Assembly (NCBI GenBank): GCA_963717455.1
Contig: OY970336.1
Coordinates: 5,270,001 to 5,334,000, forward strand
Origin: Bog-473 sp963717455
GTDB lineage: Bacteria; Actinomycetota; Acidimicrobiia; Acidimicrobiales; RAAP-2
Length of the DNA: 64,000 nt
Direction of reading: 5' to 3'
Shown here: one piece after another, positions 60,408 through 64,000 of the stretch
How the letters are laid out: every line of letters starts with the position of its first letter
How positions within the stretch are numbered: position 1 is the first letter of the stretch
Position numbers and translations under genes: made by a program
Notes under the pieces: generated by a model
Told to the model about the DNA's origin: nothing
Seen by the model: only the letters and a program-made list of their open reading frames with translations
The model's database searches: none

Positions 60408-61919
60408 CGGTCATCTGGGACGATCCCCACACGCCAACCGAGCGGCGACAGCACCGCCGGCGACCGCCGGCGGTGGATAGCCCTGGTCGTGGTCTGCCTG
60501 GCCATGTTCATGAACGCACTCGATGGCTCCATCGTCAACGTGGCGCTGCCGGACATCCAGCGCAGCCTGCACTTCACCCAGTCCGGTCTGACCTGGGTCG
60601 TCGACGCCTACCTCATCAGTTTCGGGAGTTTCCTCCTCATGGCGGGGCGTTTGGGCGACCTCATCGGCCGCAAGAAGGTGTTCCTGGCCGGGGTCGCGCT
60701 GTTCACGCTCGCGTCCATCGCCTGCGGCTCGGCCGACAGCCAAGCCATGCTGGTGGGGGCGCGCTTCGTGCAGGGCATCGGCGGAGCGCTGTCCTCCTCT
60801 GTGATCGTCGCCATCATCGTGACCGAGTTCCCCAGCCCGGTCGAGCGGGCGAAGGCAATGAGCGCCTACGTCTTCGTCGCCGTCGGCGGTGGCTCCATCG
60901 GGCTCCTCGCCGGCGGGGTGCTGACGCAGGCGCTGAGCTGGCACTGGATCTTCTTCGTGAATGTGCCTATCGGCATCGCCACGCTGATCCTGGGCCGCAT
61001 CTTGGTGGTGGAGAACGTCGGCCTGGGCATCAAACAGGGCGTCGACGTGGTCGGGTCCGTGTTGGTGACGCTGTCCCTGATGGTCGGCATCTACGGCATC
61101 GTGACCGCGTCGAGCGACGGCTGGGTCTCGGCGCACACGCTCGGCATCCTCGGCGCCGCCGTCCTTCTGTTCATCTCCTTCATCGTCCTCGAGTCGAGGC
61201 TGACCAACCCGATCATGCCGCTCCGGATTCTGAAGTTGCGCACCTTGACCGGGTCGAGCGCAATCCGAGGTCTGCTGGCAACAGGGATGTTCTCGACCTT
61301 CTTCATCGGTGCGCTCTATCTCGAACATGTACTTGGCTACAGCCCCATCAAGACCGGTCTGGCCTTCATGCCGGCAACGGCGGGGATGGCGACCATGTCG
61401 GCCGGCCTGACGGCGCGGCTCGTCAACCGGTTCGGCATCAAGGTGATGTACCCGGCCATGCTGCTCGCTGCAGGCGGCTTGGTCCTGCTTGCATCTGCGG
61501 GCCAGGATGCGAGCTACTTCCCGAAGATCTTCTTTGCCTTCCTCATGCTGGGCGTGGGTGCCGGCGCCTCGTTCATGCCGCTGTTGCAGATCGGGATGTC
61601 CGAGATTCCCAGTGCCGATGCGGGTCTGGGTTCGGGCATCGTGAACGTGTCCCAGCAGATGGCGGCAGCGGTGGGCCTCGCCGTGCTGAGCACGATCGCG
61701 ACCAACCACACCAAGTCCCTGATCGCGCAGGGCCACGAGGCCATCGGCGCCCTGACCGCCGGCTACCGGTTGGCGTTGCTCATCGCGGCGGCGTGCGTCC
61801 TGGCCGGGCTCGCCCTGGCGCCCTTCCTGCTGCGGACCAACGAGCCGGCCGAGGTGGAAGCGGCCAGGAGGGCCGAGAACATGCAGAACCCGGAGGCCTA
61901 CGAGCACCTCGTCCTCTAG
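60399..61919 (+). CDS. DHA2-family MFS drug efflux transporter (EmrB/QacA type)
   Basis: 506 aa, fourteen helices. It starts at ATG 60399 (MTIRSSGTIPTRQ). Motif D1 is MNALDGSIVNVALPDIQRSL, motif A is AGRLGDLIGRKKVFLAG, and LSWHWIFFVNVPIGIATLIL is motif C-adjacent as in DHA2. The proton-driven export of drugs or lipophilic cations is likely. Repression by the divergent MarR protein is indicated by the dyad at the start codon. Confidence 0.93.
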   Translation: MTIRSSGTIPTRQPSGDSTAGDRRRWIALVVVCLAMFMNALDGSIVNVALPDIQRSLHFTQSGLTWVVDAYLISFGSFLLMAGRLGDLIGRKKVFLAGVALFTLASIACGSADSQAMLVGARFVQGIGGALSSSVIVAIIVTEFPSPVERAKAMSAYVFVAVGGGSIGLLAGGVLTQALSWHWIFFVNVPIGIATLILGRILVVENVGLGIKQGVDVVGSVLVTLSLMVGIYGIVTASSDGWVSAHTLGILGAAVLLFISFIVLESRLTNPIMPLRILKLRTLTGSSAIRGLLATGMFSTFFIGALYLEHVLGYSPIKTGLAFMPATAGMATMSAGLTARLVNRFGIKVMYPAMLLAAGGLVLLASAGQDASYFPKIFFAFLMLGVGAGASFMPLLQIGMSEIPSADAGLGSGIVNVSQQMAAAVGLAVLSTIATNHTKSLIAQGHEAIGALTAGYRLALLIAAACVLAGLALAPFLLRTNEPAEVEAARRAENMQNPEAYEHLVL

Positions 61920-61950
61920 TCGCGGGAAGCAAGCCAATAGGGAGGAGCCG

Positions 61951-62115
61951 GTGCCCCGGGTGCTCGGCGATCAGGAGCTGACCCTCCGCGACGGGCGTCG
62001 CATCGGAGACACGCTGTACGGCGACGCGTGCGGCAGTCCGGTGCTCAACGGCGCGAAGTGCTCGAGTAGCTGGCCGGTGACCTCTGATGATGGTGGCGAC
62101 CTAGTCCAGAGCTGA
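61951..62115 (+). pseudogene. N-terminal fragment of an alpha/beta hydrolase gene
   Basis: A 54-codon frame starts at GTG 61951 after a strong GGGAGGAG. Its residues ELTLRDGRRIGDTLYGDACG match the usual N-terminus of cytosolic alpha/beta hydrolases (LRDGR.I.Y..YGD..G.PV). The sequence then loses similarity (GAKCSSSWPVTSDDGG) and stops inside the metX terminus, with no nucleophile elbow. It looks like a truncated remnant, still with its ribosome site. Translation of a 54-residue peptide is possible. Confidence 0.55.
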
Positions 62116-63231
62116 CGCAACGATCCTTCCCACCTGTTCGATCTCCAGAAGGAACCCGTCATGTCCGGAGTCCGATGCGATGACCGAGAGGGTGGGACGA
62201 CCGGGAAGCAGACGCGCCAGCTCCTGTTGTTGGCCGAGGGGGTAGAGCCGATCCGACTCGATGCCTGCCATGGTCACGTCCGCCCGGATCCTCTGCAGTG
62301 CGGGCCCGATTCCGCCCCGACCCCGGCCTACGTCATGGAGGTTCATCGCCTCGCTGAGGATCACGTAGGAGTTCGGATCGAACCGCTCCGCCAACTTCTC
62401 CCCCTGGTGCTGCAGGTAGGACTCAATGGCGTAACGACCACCCTTGAGGGGTTGCTCCGCACCCTGGCGCTCCCGACCGAAGCGCTGTTCGAATTCGTCG
62501 CCTGTCCGGTAGCTGAACTGACCGAGACCCCGGGCGATCGACATCCCCTCGACAGGGCGTCGCGATGTCTCGTAATAGTCGCCGCCTTGAAACGCCGGAT
62601 CGGATCGGATCGCCCGGACCTGCAGCGAGCACAGGGCGATCTGATCGGCCGAGGCCGTCGCCCCTACCGCAAGGACTACCGCGCGGGCGACCCGCTCGGG
62701 TTGGCGCACGCTCCACTCGAGAACACGCATCCCACCCATGGAGCCCCCGATGACACAGGCCCACCGTGCTATCCCGAGCCGGTCAGCCAGGGCAACCTCG
62801 ACCGCCACCTGGTCGCGGATGGTGATCAGCGGGAAGCGTGAACCGAGGGGGGTGCCATCGGACCCAAGCGACGCGGGACCGGTGGTTCCTTGGCATCCAC
62901 CGAGCACGTTCGGGCACACGACGTGGAAACGGTCCGTGTCGATGGCCGCGCCGGGCCCGATGAGGCCGTCCCACCATCCTGGCGATGGATGGCCGATACT
63001 CGGGGGTCCGGCGGCATGGGCGTCGCCCGTGAGCGCATGCAGGACCAGGATGGCGTTGGTACGGGATTGATTGAGCTCGCCCCATGTCTCGTAGGCAACG
63101 GTGACCTCGTCGAGGCGACCGCCGGCTTCGAGCGGAAAGCCGGACCCGCCCTCGCCCGAGAGCACGGCGAACTGGCGCCGCCCCGGTTCGTCTCCGGGCA
63201 GCCACACTCCGGGGTACGTCGTCGAGGTCAC
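62101..63231 (-). CDS. metX: Homoserine O-acetyltransferase MetX
   Basis: 376 aa alpha/beta-hydrolase-fold enzyme that acetylates homoserine for methionine biosynthesis, in the cytosol. YETWGELNQSRTNAILVLHA, NVLGGCQGTTGPASLGSDG and the nucleophile Ser164 in VIGGSMGGMRVLEW are diagnostic. Asp327 (IESDRLYP) and His357 (SDSGHDGFL) complete the triad. GTG 63231 overlaps the metY stop (GTGA). The acetyl- versus succinyl-acceptor choice cannot be read here, but pairing with MetY suggests O-acetyl. Confidence 0.94.
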   Translation of the reverse strand: MTSTTYPGVWLPGDEPGRRQFAVLSGEGGSGFPLEAGGRLDEVTVAYETWGELNQSRTNAILVLHALTGDAHAAGPPSIGHPSPGWWDGLIGPGAAIDTDRFHVVCPNVLGGCQGTTGPASLGSDGTPLGSRFPLITIRDQVAVEVALADRLGIARWACVIGGSMGGMRVLEWSVRQPERVARAVVLAVGATASADQIALCSLQVRAIRSDPAFQGGDYYETSRRPVEGMSIARGLGQFSYRTGDEFEQRFGRERQGAEQPLKGGRYAIESYLQHQGEKLAERFDPNSYVILSEAMNLHDVGRGRGGIGPALQRIRADVTMAGIESDRLYPLGQQQELARLLPGRPTLSVIASDSGHDGFLLEIEQVGRIVASALD

Positions 63232-64000
63232 GCTCCCTTTGCGGCGCGGAACCCGGCGTCCAGGTCGGCCAGGATGTCCTCTATCGACTCGATGCCGACG
63301 GAGAGGCGCACGAGGTCCGGCGTCACGCCGGCCGTGGTCTGCTCAGCCTCGGTCAACTGGGAGTGGGTGGTCGAAGCCGGGTGGATGGCGAGGCTCCGCA
63401 CATCGCCCACGTTCGCCAGATGGCTGAAGAGCTCGAGGCCTTCGATGAAGCGGCGTCCCGCATCTGCCCCGCTCGCGATCCCGAAGGCGATGATGGCCCC
63501 CCCGCCGTTGGGTAGGTACCGCTTCTGCCGCTCGTGCCACGGGCTGGACTCCAGCCCGGGGTACGCGACCCAGGACACTTCGTCCCGACCTTCGAGCCAG
63601 TTCGCCACCGCCGTCGCGTTCTGCACGTGACGCTCCATCCGCAGGCTCAACGTCTCGAGGCCCTGCAGGAACAGGAACGAATTGAGAGGGGCAATGGCCG
63701 GCCCGGTGTCGCGCAGGTACTGCAGGCGGGCCTTGAGGACGAACCGGGCGGGGAAGAGTGGTGCCGGCAGATTGCCGAACACCAGGCCGTGATAGCTGGG
63801 ATCCGGCTCGGTGAAGTTCGGGAAGCGGCCACTCCCCTCGTAGTCGAACTTCCCGCCGTCGACGATCACGCCACCGATGGACGTCCCATGGCCGCCGATG
63901 AACTTGGTGGCCGAGTGCACGACGATGTCTGCCCCGTGGCTCAACGGTTGGGCCAGGTACGGGGTCGTCACCGTGCTGTCCACGACGAGCGGGATCTGAT
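63228..64000 (-). CDS. metY: O-acetylhomoserine aminocarboxypropyltransferase MetY (5' end outside window)
   Basis: C-terminal 256 residues of a PLP enzyme that makes homocysteine from O-acetylhomoserine and sulfide. The left-most complete residues read QIPLVVDSTVTTPYLAQPLS; the PLP Lys lies in IVVHSATKFIGGHG, and NSFLFLQGLETLSLRMERHV and RLSVGIESIEDILADLDAGF are family blocks. It extends upstream beyond 64000. It is transcribed first, followed by metX with a 4-bp overlap: a metYX operon. Confidence 0.95.
   Translation of the reverse strand, partial: QIPLVVDSTVTTPYLAQPLSHGADIVVHSATKFIGGHGTSIGGVIVDGGKFDYEGSGRFPNFTEPDPSYHGLVFGNLPAPLFPARFVLKARLQYLRDTGPAIAPLNSFLFLQGLETLSLRMERHVQNATAVANWLEGRDEVSWVAYPGLESSPWHERQKRYLPNGGGAIIAFGIASGADAGRRFIEGLELFSHLANVGDVRSLAIHPASTTHSQLTEAEQTTAGVTPDLVRLSVGIESIEDILADLDAGFRAAKGA

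Noticed and set aside
60411..61937. 508-codon minus-strand open frame rich in His/Gln/Asp
   Set aside because: Antisense to the DHA2 transporter, which has correct helices and motifs.
1..64000. tRNA or rRNA genes, CRISPR arrays, transposases, integrases, phage genes
   Set aside because: Read for on both strands; nothing convincing was found. Short GC repeats exist but none is regularly spaced.

Overview
The window is high-GC DNA (roughly two thirds G+C) from an actinobacterium. Several lineage-typical families support this: two F420-type luciferase-like oxidoreductases, an SCO6745-family protein, DUF2510 (WYPDP...W) domains, DUF6325 and DUF2252 proteins, and many GTG starts with some near-leaderless promoters. 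The mix, with no mycolic-acid or Streptomyces-specific genes, would fit an Acidimicrobiia-type organism or an environmental genome bin, but that placement is inference. No rRNA, tRNA, CRISPR array, transposase or phage gene was seen. Many genes carry single-base frameshifts, which suggests residual indel errors in the assembly.

Layout. 1-3.2 kb: an aldehyde dehydrogenase (cut by the window edge) and two divergent F420-dependent oxidoreductases. 3.2-7.0 kb: an arsenic operon, arsC / CoA-disulfide-reductase-like flavoprotein / aquaporin / ArsI-type lyase, divergent from arsR across a dyad-rich operator. 7.1-10.2 kb: a ChrA chromate transporter, an epimerase and a DUF2510 membrane protein. 10.2-14.9 kb: phosphate uptake genes in the unusual order pstB-S-C-A behind a PHO-box-like repeat, followed by a shattered heme-binding beta-barrel gene. 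15-24 kb: lipid and small-molecule metabolism (acyl-CoA dehydrogenase, M20 amidohydrolase, SDR, NIPSNAP-like and cupin proteins), a YdbS/YdbT PH-domain pair, and a P450 with its TetR regulator. 24-31.6 kb: a GT-C-like membrane protein and a run of small stress/envelope proteins (SHOCT, DUF6325, PLDc_N, DUF2252).

31.6-36.3 kb: a candidate reactive-sulfur module. A CsoR-family repressor that lacks the copper-binding His but keeps both Cys (CstR-like) is followed by a CoA-disulfide reductase fused to rhodanese. Both diverge from a metallo-beta-lactamase-fold hydrolase across a perfect 16-bp palindrome. A DUF302 protein and an arylamine N-acetyltransferase lie downstream. 36.4-40.5 kb: small membrane proteins, an SDR and a DrrAB-like ABC exporter. 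40.7-47.0 kb: a cytosolic GH29 alpha-L-fucosidase divergent from a complete carbohydrate ABC importer. 47-50.9 kb: a YbhN flippase-like protein, a near-duplicate of the 28.4-kb SHOCT protein, a Na+/H+ antiporter and an FMN reductase.

51-58 kb: a fatty-acid/CoA catabolic regulon (quinone oxidoreductase, acyl-CoA dehydrogenase, acyl-CoA ligase, enoyl-CoA hydratase) with a TetR repressor. Similar 15-bp dyads lie at the TetR start codon and between the dehydrogenase and the ligase. An alpha/beta hydrolase and a PlsC-like acyltransferase follow, both frameshifted. 59-62 kb: a YoaK-type membrane protein and a MarR/DHA2-efflux pair sharing an operator that overlaps the transporter start codon. 62.1-64 kb: methionine biosynthesis, metY-metX, with metY running off the window.
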